Shown here piece by piece: positions 1-28,089 of a DNA stretch of 64,000 bases; position 1 is the first letter of the stretch, and each line of letters begins with the position of its first letter. Location of the stretch: the NCBI RefSeq assembly GCF_016097555.1, contig NC_054701.1, forward strand, positions 2,022,091-2,086,090, written 5' to 3'. Position numbers and translations under genes: made by a program. This DNA is from Gigantopelta aegis (lineage: Eukaryota; Mollusca; Gastropoda; Neomphalida; Peltospiridae). Under the pieces are notes generated by a model, which saw only the letters and a program-made list of their open reading frames with translations, made no database searches and was not told the DNA's origin.

Positions 1-180
1 AAGTCAGAAACTGAGTAATACAGGGGATATTTCAAAATCTTAGGTAACCAGAAAATGGTTTACGGTACACTTTTTTTTTGCCCAGCAGGGCTACTGATTG
101 TTTGATGAAGTAAATTATATATATTTATGTAACTCATGTTCACCTTGCCTTTCAACATAATGTGCAGATAGTGACAAATA

Positions 181-590
181 CCAGTTAGCAAACAGCTGGA
201 ACTTTAATCATGCTTATTAATTTTGATTTAAACAAACATTCTGAGAGCACTGCTAAAACAATACATGTCCCCTACCAGGCATAAAAACATTTCCCTGTCA
301 AAAATTGGCAAATCCCCATGAACGTCATACTTGATCTTAACTCTACATAATAAATCTATACATAAAATTTCACATCAATATTTTGTGGCATTGTGGAAAA
401 AAAAGTCCAGGAAACTACACAGGCGGATGGATGGATGGATGGATGGACAGACAGACCTATAGACAGACAAAATATTGATAGTCCACTCCAGTTGGTCCTG
501 TAGTGGACTGAAAATGACACCATTTGATCTTTGTTACAGCATTTGGCACTTTTAATGCTTGGATTACACTTGGGAACCAATAATTTTAAT
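181..590. repeat. Dispersed repeat, copy 1
   Basis: TTCTGAGAGCACTGCTAAAA and a CAATATTTTGTGGCATTGTG block, then a GGAT-rich run. Related copies at 41766-42050 and 49160-49440 share CATAACTCTGT and ATAAAGCTATA words. Confidence 0.55.
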
Positions 591-950
591 AAAGAAAATT
601 AATTAAGAATCGCAATCCTGTAACTTTAATAGTATTATCAAGTTTATACAAAAAATTGGGCGAGAATATACATTGTATATACATACAATGTAGATAATAT
701 AGGCCCTATATATTTTTAATAAGCATATATATGGATTAAATAATATGTTTTTAATAATAAGATATTTTTAATACAACTTGTGTTCATTTATGATTTAAAA
801 AACAGGAAACTTGTCTTTTCGGCATTGAACAAAGGGATGTAACTCCTGACAGTTTTATTGCAAAGAACAGAATTATAGGGAACAACAAAACTTAATCACC
901 CAAACCAGTCTACTGTGTTAAAATCAATTTAAAGACACACAAACACACAC

Positions 951-953
951 TCA

Positions 954-1028
<75 letters not shown>
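951..1028. repeat. (CT)n microsatellite
   Basis: Nearly pure CT dinucleotide, about 38 repeats, with CA flanks. Confidence 0.95.
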
Positions 1029-1036
<8 letters not shown>

Positions 1037-1039
1037 ATC

Positions 1040-1980
1040 TGATAAAAAGCTGAAAAACTACATGAGTAAAATGTTTACAAAAATAACAAATTTGACCTCT
1101 GAAATACTTGATAACCTGCTGTGCTTATCACTACGCTGACAATATTTCTTGCTGTGAAATGCGACCAGCTTGTATTAATTAATTTTATTTATGTCTATGT
1201 GGTTTTAACTTTAAGTTTATAAAAAAAATGCTTGGTGCTCAATCATCGATTCAATCGAATCAATGCAGTGGACACAATATTTGTTCAATCATGAAACATT
1301 AACACCCCAAAATTAAAATTTATGCTATTAAAATGTGACTATTTGATTAGAAAAGTTCTTAAAATTTCACATTCTACAAAGCGACAAAATATATACATAG
1401 CGATCCTGACGAATTTATAGACTTAATACTTTTGGAACAATAATGTAGGCCTACAATTTTCCAAAATGGCCGACTTAAGAAGTGCCTATGCGTCTTATTT
1501 TATTTATGTACCAGGACAATTCTAATTAAACGATTAAGTCATTTCGTGTTTTTCGTTAGCATACATATATTAACATGCGGTATACCTGTTTCTTTTGAAT
1601 TACCATTAGATAAACAATAAAATCATAATTATTTTAAATATTTGGACGAACACTTTACATGGCTTGTCTCCCCTTGCGTGCACGACTGGGTTTACGCCTG
1701 TTACCTTTCTCATGCAAACGTTAGAAGCGTAACATCTACAAATATCGGTTGGCAATCCAGGTACTCGTGCAATAATTTCTTATTTTTGGTGTGTAACTAC
1801 ACCGTCAAATTAAGCCAGTTAACTTCAGATGTTTGGTAAAAAAAAATTGTTGTAAGTTATTTTTCTGACTTTATTGCGACATATATTTTTGTCATCTTGT
1901 GGGGGTGCACCCCCTCCTTTTGCTACAGCCGGTACAGGTCTGTCAAAAACAGCAGGGGAAGGGACATGTCACATAGCGAT
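1040..1980. other. No gene recognised
   Basis: AT-rich sequence. The small frame at 1642-1839 lacks an ATG and any domain. Confidence 0.5.
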
Positions 1981-1991
1981 GTAGCCCGAGT

Positions 1992-2054
1992 ACTCTGACT
2001 GTAAGAGAGCTAGACGGACATTTGGACATAAACACGCTCTCATTACAGTCAGAG
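1992..2054. repeat. Short hairpin in a probable dispersed repeat
   Basis: Arms CTCTGACTGTAAGAGAGC (1993-2010) and GCTCTCATTACAGTCAGAG (2036-2054), one mismatch or bulge, 25-nt loop. Confidence 0.5.
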
Positions 2055-2059
2055 ACCAA

Positions 2060-3025
2060 CCTATGTCTTTTTTTGGCAATTCCTGACTACCAAACGGTAG
2101 GCAACGAGTCCCGCTCTAATACCACAACAATCCTATGTTTGACGTCAAATACCTTTACATCAATAATTTTCGAGTTAAGTGATCCAAAAAAATCCACATA
2201 TTAATCACCAATACACTTACTACAGAAAGAAACCCGACAGCACCCACATTCAGCTACGCTTTGTGACACTCCGTCGCAACAATTGCAAAGCTCGACGATC
2301 TATTTCGAGACGTAGACCACGTGATTGCGCCAATATGTATTTTTGATTTGGCAAGATGATTGGGACGTTGCAGTCACTAACAAGCTTAATTTTGTTAAGC
2401 CAGTTCTGAGTAGCAGTCCTTCTGCAGGCGATGCAGGAAGGCTGGCCCGATGAAGTAGTTTTGTGCCGTGCCCGCATATTTGAAGCATTAATTTATTTTA
2501 ACCCTCTAGTGCCCAAGTAGTAGGAGTACAACGATACGGTCAAAACCGTATTGCGTATATATATTGCGATACAGCAAACCGTATTGCAGTATGTATTGTG
2601 ATATATCTGATATTATTTAAATTTAATATTATTTATAGATTTTATTTAATGAAGGCAGAAGGGAAACAAATCCAATTGTGTCAATGTAACATGATGAAAT
2701 AAATAATAAATTAAAGGAATAAAATGTATGAATTTTAACTACCATATATATATGTATATAAGTATGACTTGAGTATTCAGTACTGTGTCCAGAAAGTTAA
2801 TAACAGATAACACCGTTGGGGTGTTTGACAGCTTTAGATGACACCAGGGAACATTTTTGTACTCTTCTAGGACCTACCTTTAATTACTGGTAGATTTCCC
2901 CACGTTTTGTCCAGACAAAAATAGTGAATAAACCCAAACCAACATTACAATGACAAACATATACTAGATGGTCACCTATATCGACTTCGGTAAAATCTCA
3001 CAGGCTAAAAAGCATGTAATTTTTC
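2060..3025. other. No gene recognised
   Basis: Short overlapping frames at 2250-2490 show no domain. 2535-2610 is rich in GTATTGCG/GTATTGTG words that resemble part of the 316-bp repeat. Confidence 0.45.
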
Positions 3026-3341
3026 GCTTGCTGCCATTTCGTGTCATTACTGAGTTAAAGTTACTGCATAAACAGATGAGTAGTATGTATGGTTATTTGT
3101 ACATTTTCAATGTTTTGAATCTGATTGACAGCCTATAGTCCCGAGTGCGCAGCATGGTATAATTAGTAAAGTGCTAGGTTTTTTGTTTGTCAAATAAGAT
3201 ACAAGAAAACAATAAAGTGTAAAAATCGCAATACACAAAACTGTACTGTGGTTCGTATCGAGCTGATTAAACATTGTGATATACCGGTATACTGATTTAT
3301 TGTTGCAGCACTACCAAGTAGTCAAAATAAATACCAAAAAT
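3026..3341 (+). repeat. 316-bp direct repeat, left copy
   Basis: Begins GCTTGCTGCCATTTCGTGTC and ends AAATAAATACCAAAAAT. Near-identical and without gaps to 4253-4568. It contains a CGTATCGAGCTGATT / GATATACCGGTATACTGATT block. Confidence 0.9.
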
Positions 3342-4252
3342 CTAACTAACAATGTAAGTAATGTAACGACCATCGTAAGTAATGTAACGACCAATGTAAG
3401 CAATGTAAAGACCAATGTAAGCAATCTAACGACCAATGTAAGTAATGCAATGTAAGTAATGTAATGACCAATGTAAGTAATGTAAAGACTGATGTAAGTA
3501 ATGTAACGACCAATGTAACAATGTAAAGACTAATGTAAGTAATGTAAAGACTGATGTAAGCAATGTAAAGACCAATGTAAGTAATGTAAAAACTGATGTA
3601 AGTAATCTAACGACCAATGTAAGTAATGTAAAGATCAGTGTAAGTAATGTAACGACTGATGTAAGTAATGTAAAGACCGATGTAAGTAATGTAAATACCA
3701 ATGTAAGTAATGTAAAGACTGATGTAAGTAATGTAAAGACGGATGTAAGCAATGTAACGACCAATGTAAGTAATGTAAAGATCAGTGTAAGTAATGTAAC
3801 GACTGATGTAAGTAATGTAAAGACCGATGTAAGTAATGTAACAACTGATGTAAGTAATGCAACGACTGACGTAAGTAATGTAAATTCCAATGTAAGAAAT
3901 CTAACGACCAATGTAAGCAATGTAAAGACTGATGTAAGCAATGTAACGACCAGTGTACGCAATGTGACGACCAATGTAAGCAATGTAAAGACTGGTGTAA
4001 ATAATGTAACGACCAATGTAAGCAATGTAATGACCAATGTAAGCAATCTAACTACCAATGTAAGTAATGTAAAGACCAATGTAACTAATGTAAAGACTGA
4101 TGTAAGTAATGTAAAGACCAATGTAAGTAAGGTAAAGACTGATGTAAGTAATGTAACGACCAATGTAAGCAATGTAATGACCAATGTAAGCAATCTAACT
4201 ACCAATGTAAGTAATGTAAAGACTGATGTAAGTAATGTAAAGACGGATGTAA
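3342..4252 (+). repeat. ~15-bp-period array between the direct repeats
   Basis: Degenerate units of GACCAATGTAAGTAATGTAA with variants GACTGATGTAAG and GATCAGTGTAAG. Open frames (LLTLVFT on the minus strand, NVSNVKT on the plus strand) are period artefacts. Each unit carries a GTAAGTAA word. Confidence 0.9.
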
Positions 4253-4568
4253 GCTTGCTGCCATTTCGTGTCATTACTGAGTTAAAGTTACTGCATAAAC
4301 AGATGAGTAGTATGTATGGTTATTTGTACATTTTCAATGTTTTGAATCTGATTGACAGCCTATAGTCCCGAGTGCGCAGCATGGTATAATTAGTAAAGTG
4401 CTAGGTTTTTTGTTTGTCAAATAAGATACAAGAAAACAATAAAGTGTAAAAATCGCAATACACAAAACTGTACTGTGGTTCGTATCGAGCTGATTAAACA
4501 TTGTGATATACCGGTATACTGATTTATTGTTGCAGCACTACCAAGTAGTCAAAATAAATACCAAAAAT
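4253..4568 (+). repeat. 316-bp direct repeat, right copy
   Basis: Same sequence as 3026-3341; the pair brackets the short-period array. Confidence 0.9.
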
Positions 4569-4984
4569 TAGATCATATTCATTCAACTTACAGGTGTTAG
4601 TGTACATTAAACACTTCCATGTGGGTTTTTGAATTTTCATAAATTTGTATATTACTCTAATAAGGTAGCATATCTGCTACTTCGGTCATTTCAGGAAATA
4701 TAGAATATATGCTAATTTAAATATTATTAACCTTGTAAAATAATTGTTATGGCATATATCTGTATCAGGGTTGAAAATTAAAATGAAAACCATGGCCGCC
4801 AGCAGGGCCAGTTGAAGAAAAATCTTACTGGCCCTTCTCAAATTCAACTAGCCCTCCAATCATCACATAAAAATTTAACTGCACAGCCAAAATCAAAACT
4901 TGAATGTTCTTTGTTAAATAATAACCATGTGTAAGTAATCCGTTTGCGTCAAAAGGAAACTGACGAATTTGCATACCAACTCAA

Positions 4985-7736
4985 ATAACATATTTTGAAA
5001 AGTTGTGACAAAAGACAAAAGAAAATGGACGGTATATATATCAGATCAAGAGCTAAATGGATTAATTAATGAAGGTGAAAAAATAAATAATTATTTTTGT
5101 AATTTAGAAAATAGGAATTTTATTAGTAAATCAATGAGAAACAAGATGGTTCTATAGTTACAGATAAAAATGAAATTATTAATGAAACTAAACGTTTTTA
5201 CCAAAACTTGTATGCCTTTAAAGAAGACGCCACTAGTAAAATAGATTTAAATGACTTACTTACAGAAAAAGACCTAAATAAACTTACTAAAGAGCAAGCT
5301 GACGATTTAGAAGGTATGTTAACGTATGATGAACTATCAAATGCTCTAAGACGTGTGAAGAATAATAAAAGTCCAGGAGTCAACGGTTTCTCTGCTGAAA
5401 TTTTAAAAACATTTTGGCCAGATATAGGTGACTTTGTATTGAGGTCTGTTAATTATGCTTTTATTAATGATGAATTATCGATAACACAGAAACTAGGACT
5501 AATAACTTGTATACCTAAAGGGGATAAACCAAAACGTTATCTAACTAACTGGCGACCTATTTCACTCTTAAATGTTGTATATAAATTAGCATCCACATGT
5601 ATATCTGAACGAATAAAAAGGGTCCTCGATATCTTAATCAATGAAGATCAAACTGGATTTATGTCAAACAATATATTGGCGATAACATAAGGATTTTGTA
5701 TGACATTTTATACTACACTGAATCCCAAAATATTCCTGGTATGTTACTAAGAGTAGATTTTGAAAAAGCGTTCGACTCTATTTCATGGTCATTTATACAT
5801 AAGACTCATATTAAACGTTGGATATCAGTTTTTTACAAAAATATTAAATCATGTGTTGTAGTTAATGGCAATATATCTTCATCGTTTGAAATACACAGGG
5901 GATGCAGACAAGGGGACCCATTATCGCCATATATATTCCTCCTTTGTGTAGAAATTCTGGCAGGACTTGTACGCAAAAATAAGAAAATTAAAGGAATTTC
6001 AGTACAAAATAAAGAGTATCTCATTTCACAGTACGCTGATGATACAGATTTTATACTTGATGGTAGTAGAGAGTCCCTTGAAGAGACAATAAATACTTTG
6101 AATATATTTGCGAAATTATCTGAACTAAAAATTGATTATGATAAATCTGAAGTCATATGGATTGGCTCATTTAAGAACAGTGCAGTAAGATATTTACAAA
6201 ACCTTCATTTAAAATGGAATCCTTCCACTTTTAAAGCACTTGGCATTACCTTTAGTACTAATCTAGTTGAAATGACTAAACGTAACTATAATTCTAAACT
6301 GTTTGAAATTAAACAACTAATAAATAATTGGATACGAAGAATTATCACACCACTTGGTAGAATAGCTATAATAAAATACTTATTAATATCTAAACTCAGC
6401 TACTTACTTTTAACACTACCTAATCCCTCTGAATATTTTATGCGTGAATTAAATAAAATATTATTTAAGTTTGTATGGAACCAAAAGCCGGATAGAATTA
6501 AAAGAAATACCATGTGTAAATCTATTAAAAGGGAGGCCTAGGCATGATAGATATATTTAAATATGTTAAAGCTTTGAAAATTACTTGGTTACGAAAACTG
6601 GAAAGTAATGATTCAAAATGGAAACCTCTTTTATTGGTATGTTTTCCCCAACTACGTAATATTCCTGTATTTGGTAATGATTTCCCTCAAAGATGTTATA
6701 AAAATATTAACAACTTGTTTTGGAAGGATTGTATTGGGGCTTTTTGTGATTTCTCTACAACTGTTAAGGTAACAGACTTTAAAGATTTTTTTATCAGAAC
6801 CAATCTTCTATAATTGTCATATAAAAATCGAAAGGAAAACGTTTCTAAAACAAAAATGGCTCGCAAAAGGCATCTCTCAAATATGCGACCTAGTTAATGA
6901 TTGTGGAGAATTCTTTACATTAACTGAATTTAATTATATTTATGACTTACATGTGCCTTTTTTAGAATATCGGGGAGTCATTAATTCACTCAAGGTATAC
7001 CTTAAAAAAAACTAAAATTAGTAAGATAGACACACATATTCCTTTAGACAATTCGCCTGTCCAAAAAAAACTTTGTTCCATTAAAAAAGGATCAAAATTA
7101 TACTATTACACATTCACATATTCAGAACGTACCAAATACCGCTATGGCAAAATGGCAAAATCGTTTTAGTACTGATCTTATCTGGCCCATTATTTATTTG
7201 AAACCATTCCTCACCACACAACAAGTAAAATTAAGATGGTTCCAATATAGGATATTACACAGAATACTAACGACAAATATTTTTGCCTTCAGGCTAAAAC
7301 TTATTGATACTGAAACATGCACCTTTTGTAATGTAAATAAAGAAACAATAGAACATCTTTTTTGGGAATGTAACTTTGTTCAAACGTTTTGGAATTCATT
7401 TTTAAACTGGTTATCGAAGTACTGTAATCATTTATGTAACATATAACTGTCTCTCGAACTAGTCATATTTGGATTTAAAGACAACATTAACACAGATAAT
7501 ATTTTTGATCTCTTGCTACTTCTAGCCAAGTATTTCATATATAAATGTAAAGTGCAAAAGATTAAGTTAAATATCATTCATTTTAAAAAAGAAATTAAAC
7601 AAAGATACTCTGTAGAAAAACATTTATATTTTAGTAAGAATAGTCTTGACAATTTTTTTACCAAGTGGTCACTGTATCATTCATTAGTTGAAAATATTTA
7701 ATATAATAATTATTATTATTATTATTATTATTATTT
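4985..7736 (+). mobile_element. Non-LTR retrotransposon (L1/Tx1-like LINE), 5'-truncated and frameshifted
   Basis: The 3' part of a LINE ORF2: the linker before the RT (IRSRAKW, EGEKINNYF), the reverse transcriptase, and a C-terminal zinc knuckle (CTFCNVNKETIEHLFWEC), then a (ATT)n tail at 7708-7736. The endonuclease region and 5' end are absent. At least four frame breaks occur, for example near 5673, 6530 and 6810; RT motifs continue across them in a new frame. Old, immobile copy. Confidence 0.88.
5208..6541 (+). pseudogene. LINE reverse transcriptase domain (broken)
   Basis: RT signatures in order: NNKSPGVNGFSAEILK, TNWRPISLLNVVYKLAS, NEDQTGFMS, LLRVDFEKAFDSISW, GCRQGDPLSPYIFLL and QYADDTDFIL (the catalytic YADD). 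A frameshift near 5673 separates the palm from the upstream part (IGDNIRILYDI is read in the second frame) and a small deletion follows DSISWSFI. Downstream fragments at 6544-6813, 7144-7446 and 7513-7701 are the remaining C-terminal region. Confidence 0.88.
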
Positions 7737-7949
7737 AAATCTTCTCGTCTCCAGCAACAGATGTAATATATAGTAATTTAATAAAATATCTACTTCCCGC
7801 AGTATCACAGAACATTAACAAACTATAATACAACTGATAGGAAACTAATCACATGTATACATTTGTTATCAAGCTATGTTGCGTGTATGTGTATGTATGT
7901 GCATGTATGCTTTTTTAATGTTAAAACTGTCTTGCTGTCCTGTTTTACT

Positions 7950-7951
<2 letters not shown>

Positions 7952-8036
<85 letters not shown>
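7952..8036. repeat. (CT)n microsatellite
   Basis: About 42 CT repeats downstream of the LINE tail. Ser/Leu ORFs here are artefacts. Confidence 0.95.
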
Positions 8037-8038
<2 letters not shown>

Positions 8039-8269
8039 TTCTCACTTCTATCTCTCCCTCCCTCCATCTTTCTATGGAAAAATGTACAATCAATCTGAAC
8101 ATATTTAGTCTAACAATACTCATTATGTATTATATATATATTTAATATTATTTATGTTCAACATTATCTGTAACATAGTGATTCAGGGCCCCATCCATGA
8201 GACTATCGACATTTCTGGGCTAATAAAAAAAACAAAAAACAAAACAACATATTTTGAAAAAGAAATCCA

Positions 8270-8314
<45 letters not shown>
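8270..8314. repeat. (TA)n microsatellite
   Basis: About 21 TA repeats. Confidence 0.93.
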
Positions 8315-8321
<7 letters not shown>

Positions 8322-8772
8322 TTAGCTCCACTATTACATGTGGATCTAACAGCAGCCAGTTGGAGCTCATGTCCACCAATCAAAACCGTACTTGCAGAAT
8401 CATGCCAGTGATTTGAAAATAATTTGAAAACATTCCAAATTATCCTGAGGGTATACGACATGTTTCATTGGAATTATGAATGCATTGGAATCATACAAAC
8501 AATGACAATTAATTAACTCACCTTTGGAATAATCCCTGTAGTAATGGAAAATTCCATTGTTATTTTTATATGTCTGCATGCACTCACGTGGGTATGAGTT
8601 AAAACTACAGGATAGATTAAGTTTCAGTGCATTTATTTTTTTAACTGTTACCATACTCGCCAGACACTTAATTTGATGGTTGCCCAACGGACTACCTTTG
8701 TAAAATTCTTAGTCACCCTTAGCCAATAAAGGTCACCATGGGCGACTGGGCGACTGCTAATTTTCAACCCTG

Positions 8773-9300
8773 CTGTATAAAAAATAACCATTAGAGTCCA
8801 AGACCATAAGGAGAAATAATGTTTGTCTCAGAAACTTGATAGAAAGTCAGTTGCCTTTGTGCCCCTCTTTTGAAGAAAACATTTGCCTTGGTGCCCTAAT
8901 TTTTGTTATTAAACCGAAGGCAACACTTGCCATGCCCCCCAATTTTTTTAATTCGACCCCTGCTCTAGTGGTGTCATCAAAAACAAAACAAACTTTAAGC
9001 TTTTAAACTGCAGAGTATGTGAATTTTTAACAGTGGAATACTTTAAAACAGACTATCCCATAAATTGGTCTATTTAAGTAACAACTGATGTAATCTGCAT
9101 ACACATGAAAACCGACATCAGAATAGTTTTGTTGAATTAACAAAAAAACATCCCAAAACAAATTACACAAATCAGGAAAGACAAACCTGTACACGTAGGC
9201 ATAAAAAATTTGTTTTACAAAGGCAAATGTGCCGTATACATGACAGCAATTTTTCAATGCAGCACTACTAGTATATTAAATGATGTGTAATACTGAACAA
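8773..9300. other. No gene recognised
   Basis: AT-rich; the minus-strand frame at 9027-9257 has no recognisable domain. The gene 1 promoter and 5' exon could lie anywhere upstream and were not located. Confidence 0.4.
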
Positions 9301-9306
9301 AACAGT

Positions 9307-9520
9307 TTGTTTTGTTTAACGACACCACTAGAGCACATTGATTTATTAATCATCGGCTATTGGATGTCAAACAGTTAGAATTTTGACATATAGTCTTAGA
9401 GAGGAAACCCGCTACATTTTTCCATTATTAGCAAGGGATCTTTTATATGCACCATCCTACAGACAGGATAGCACATACCATGGCCTTTGATATACCAGTC
9501 GTGGTGTACTGGCTGGAATG
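9307..9520 (-). repeat. SINE, antisense
   Basis: Contains, in reverse, the family landmarks: TTTAACGACACCACTAGAGC, GAGGAAACCCGCTACATTTT and the ACCAGTCGTGGTGTACTGGC block. Upstream of gene 1. Confidence 0.8.
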
Positions 9521-9973
9521 ATAATAATATTGAACAAAGCTGAGTTTTACAAGTCTCGTCTGCTTCACAGATTCATTCTATAAAAGTTTTGATGAAGTCA
9601 TGTAACATGCATCACTGTTGGTAAAACAATAGCCTGTTTTAAGAGAGGATCAGAAGAATGTCAACATTAGACTGTGTCATACGTTTAATCTCCTCACAAC
9701 AGAAACTATCATTGTTATAAAAGGATTTGCTTGATTTCGAAGCAAATTGAACAAGGTAAAACATGATTTCATCAAACTGATTGTTCATTACAATACAATG
9801 TGCGAGCGCATAAATTGTTTGTTGTTAATAAGCCGGTTCAAGGATTCTCAACAATACAAATGTGTGGTAGTTGAAACCTGGCAGGACTTTTAAGTGCTGG
9901 CGGAGTAGCATACAGACAACCGGTTTTAGACCACCCACTCCAGTATGGGTATCTGTTACGTTCCCAAGGGAGT

Positions 9974-10800
9974 GGGACATAGCCTAGTGGTATAGCGCTC
10001 ACCTGATGCACGGTCTGTCTAGGATCGAGAGACTGGACATAGCCTAGTGGTATAGCGCTCACCTGATGCACGGTCTATCTAGGATCGAGAGGCGGGACGT
10101 AGCCTAGTGGTATAGCGCTCACCTGATGCACGGTCTGTCTAGGATCGAGCGACGGGACGTAGCCTAGTGGTATAGCGCTCACCTGATGCACGGTCTGTCT
10201 AGGATGGAGCGACGGGATGTAGCCTAGTGGTATAGCGCTCACCTGATGCACGGTCTGTCTAGGATCGAGAGACGGAACATAGCCTAGTGGTATAGCGCTC
10301 ACCTGATTCACGGTCTGTCTAGGATTGAGAGACGGGACGTAGCCTAGTGGTATAGCGCTCACCTGATGCACGGTCTGTCTAGGATCGAGAGACTGGACGT
10401 AGCCTAGTGGTATAGCGCTCACCTGATGCACGGTCTGTCTAGGATGGAGCGACGGGACGTAGCCTAGTGGTATAGAGCTCACCTGATGCACGGTCTGTCT
10501 AGGATCGAGAGACGGAACGTAGCCTAGTGGTATAGCGCTCACCTGATTCACGGTCTGTCTAGGATCGAGAGACGGGACGTAGCCTAGTGGTATAGCGCTC
10601 ACCTGATGCACGGTCTGTCTAGGATCGAGAGACTGGACGTAGCCTAGTGGTATAGCGCTCACCTGATGCACGGTCTGTCTAGGATCCATCCAGTGAACAA
10701 CAACTGATATAACAAAGGCTGTGGTATGTGCTATCCTGTTTGGGATGGTGCAAATAATTTAAAGATTGCTTGCTACTAATGGAAAAATGTTGAAGGGTTT
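9974..10800 (+). repeat. SINE whose tRNA-like head is amplified 12 times
   Basis: Twelve 60-bp units (9974-10693), each with A-box-like TAGCCTAGTGGTATAGCGCT and CACGGTCTGTCTAGGATCGA, followed once by the SINE body (ACAACTGATATAACAAAGGC, GATTGCTTGCTACTAATGGA). Minus-strand ORFs with a 20-residue period are artefacts. Confidence 0.88.
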
Positions 10801-11001
10801 TTTTCTAAAAATAATTTAGTTTTGCTGGACATAAACAAATTCTGGGGGTGGGACATAACCCCAGCACCCTGTTGTGGATCCACATCAATGGAATCGTTTT
10901 AGTATGAGATGCATTATTTATAAAAACATATCATTGTACACGTTTAACTATAATTACAGATTTTAAAGGTGTTTTTTTTTAGGTTAATTACGAAAAGCAA
11001 C

Positions 11002-26640
<15,639 letters not shown>

Positions 26641-26662
<22 letters not shown>

Positions 26663-27515
26663 TCAACAACTGTGTGACTCAAAATATATACACTACTGAT
26701 CTACAACTGTGCGACTCAAAATATATACACTACTGATCTACAACTGTGCGACTCAAAATATATACACTACTGATCTACAACTGTGTGACTCAAAATATAT
26801 ACACTACAGATCTACAACTGTGCGACTCAAAATATATACACTACTGATCTACAACTGTGCGACTCAAAATATACACTACTGATCTACAACTGCGACTCAA
26901 AATATACACTACTGATCTACAACTGTGCGACTCAAAATATATACACTACTGATCTACAACTGTGCGACTCAAAATATATACACTACTGATCTACAACTGT
27001 GCGACTCAAAATATATACACTACTGATCCACAACTGTGCGACTAAAAATATACACTACTGATCCACAACTGTGCGACTCAAAATATATACACTACTGATC
27101 TACAACTGTGCGACTCAAAATATATACACTACTGATCTACAACTGTGCGACTCAAAATATACACTACTGATCCACAACTGTGTGACTCAAAAATATACAC
27201 TACTGATCCACAACTGTGTGACTCAAAATATACACTACTGATCTACAACTGTGACTCGAAATATACACTATTGATCCACAACTGTGACTCGAATATACAC
27301 TACTGATCCACAACTGTGACTCAAAATATACACTACTGATCCACAACTGTGACTCGAAATATACACTACTGATCCACAACTGTGACTCAAAATATACAAT
27401 ACTGATCCACAACTGTGTGACTCAAAAATGTACACTACTGATACAGAACTGTGACTCAATATATACACTACTGATCCACAACTGTGACTCGAAATATACA
27501 CTACTGATTTACAAG
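26641..27515 (+). repeat. 29-37-bp array from the stop-codon region of gene 1, in the 3' UTR
   Basis: About 25 units of CACTACTGATCTACAACTGT plus GCGACTCAAAATATA. The first unit contains the final codons (QNIHY) and TGA of gene 1. Units shorten toward the 3' side (GTGACTC replaces GTGCGACTC). Confidence 0.9.
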
Positions 27516-27601
27516 TTGGGACGAAGCACTTAAATAGTTTTTAATATTTGAAAAATATTTATTTTTTAGTATATTTATATTTGTAAATGATTATTGTATA
27601 A

Positions 27602-27607
27602 AATAAA
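27602..27607 (+). promoter_or_regulatory. Likely polyadenylation signal of gene 1
   Basis: AATAAA about 940 nt after the gene 1 stop and just beyond the 3' UTR repeat array, in AT-rich sequence. Position and motif fit a 3' end; there is no transcript evidence here. Confidence 0.4.
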
Positions 27608-27849
27608 CAGGTTATGCGTTATATTCAGGTTATCCTACCAGTGTACGCTACAGACGGCCAAATAAAGGTATATTGTCAGTAGATTCAGATATGTATAAAA
27701 TTAGATTTTCAAAAGAGGTCATACATTTTTGAAGTGAGTGTTGGAGTGAACCGTTTTGTTCATTTTTGCAAATAATAATTAATATTAATAAATGTTTTAA
27801 AAATGGTTCATTCCTGTTAGTATTTGACCTTCATTTCACTATCCGGAGA

Positions 27850-28085
27850 TTGATTCCCATCAGTAGGCCCATTAGGCTATTTCTCATTCCAGCCAGTGCA
27901 CCACGACTGGTATATCAAAGGCCGTGGTGTGTGTTATCCTGTTTGTGCTGATGCATATAATAGATCCCTTGCTACTAATGGAAAAATGTAGCGGGTTTGC
28001 TATCTAAAATATGTCAAATTAACAAATGTTCAACATTCAATAGCCTTAATAAATCAATGAGCTCTAATGGTGGTGTTATACGGAA
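27850..28085 (+). repeat. SINE downstream of gene 1
   Basis: GGCTATTTCTCATTCCAGCC, CACCACGACTGGTATATCAA and the ACTAATGGAAAAATGTAGCG block, ending in TAATGGTGGTGTTA. Confidence 0.85.
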
Positions 28086-28089
28086 TTAA

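Larger units (their letters stand above)
4766..8772. mobile_element. TIR-bounded element enclosing the LINE (CAGGGTTGAAAATTA ends)
   Basis: Inverted termini CAGGGTTGAAAATTA at 4766 and its reverse complement TAATTTTCAACCCTG ending at 8772, flanked by CTGTAT on both sides (4760-4765, 8773-8778). The interior is mostly the LINE and microsatellites, so this appears to be a small non-autonomous element swollen by later insertions. A second element with similar ends lies at 49847-50075. Confidence 0.55.

Noticed and set aside
3426-4274. 282-codon minus-strand ORF with LLTLVFT repeats
   Set aside because: Caused by the short-period array between the 316-bp direct repeats.
10075-10689. 204-codon minus-strand ORF with a 20-residue repeat
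   Set aside because: Antisense reading of the amplified SINE head; 60 bp is a multiple of three.
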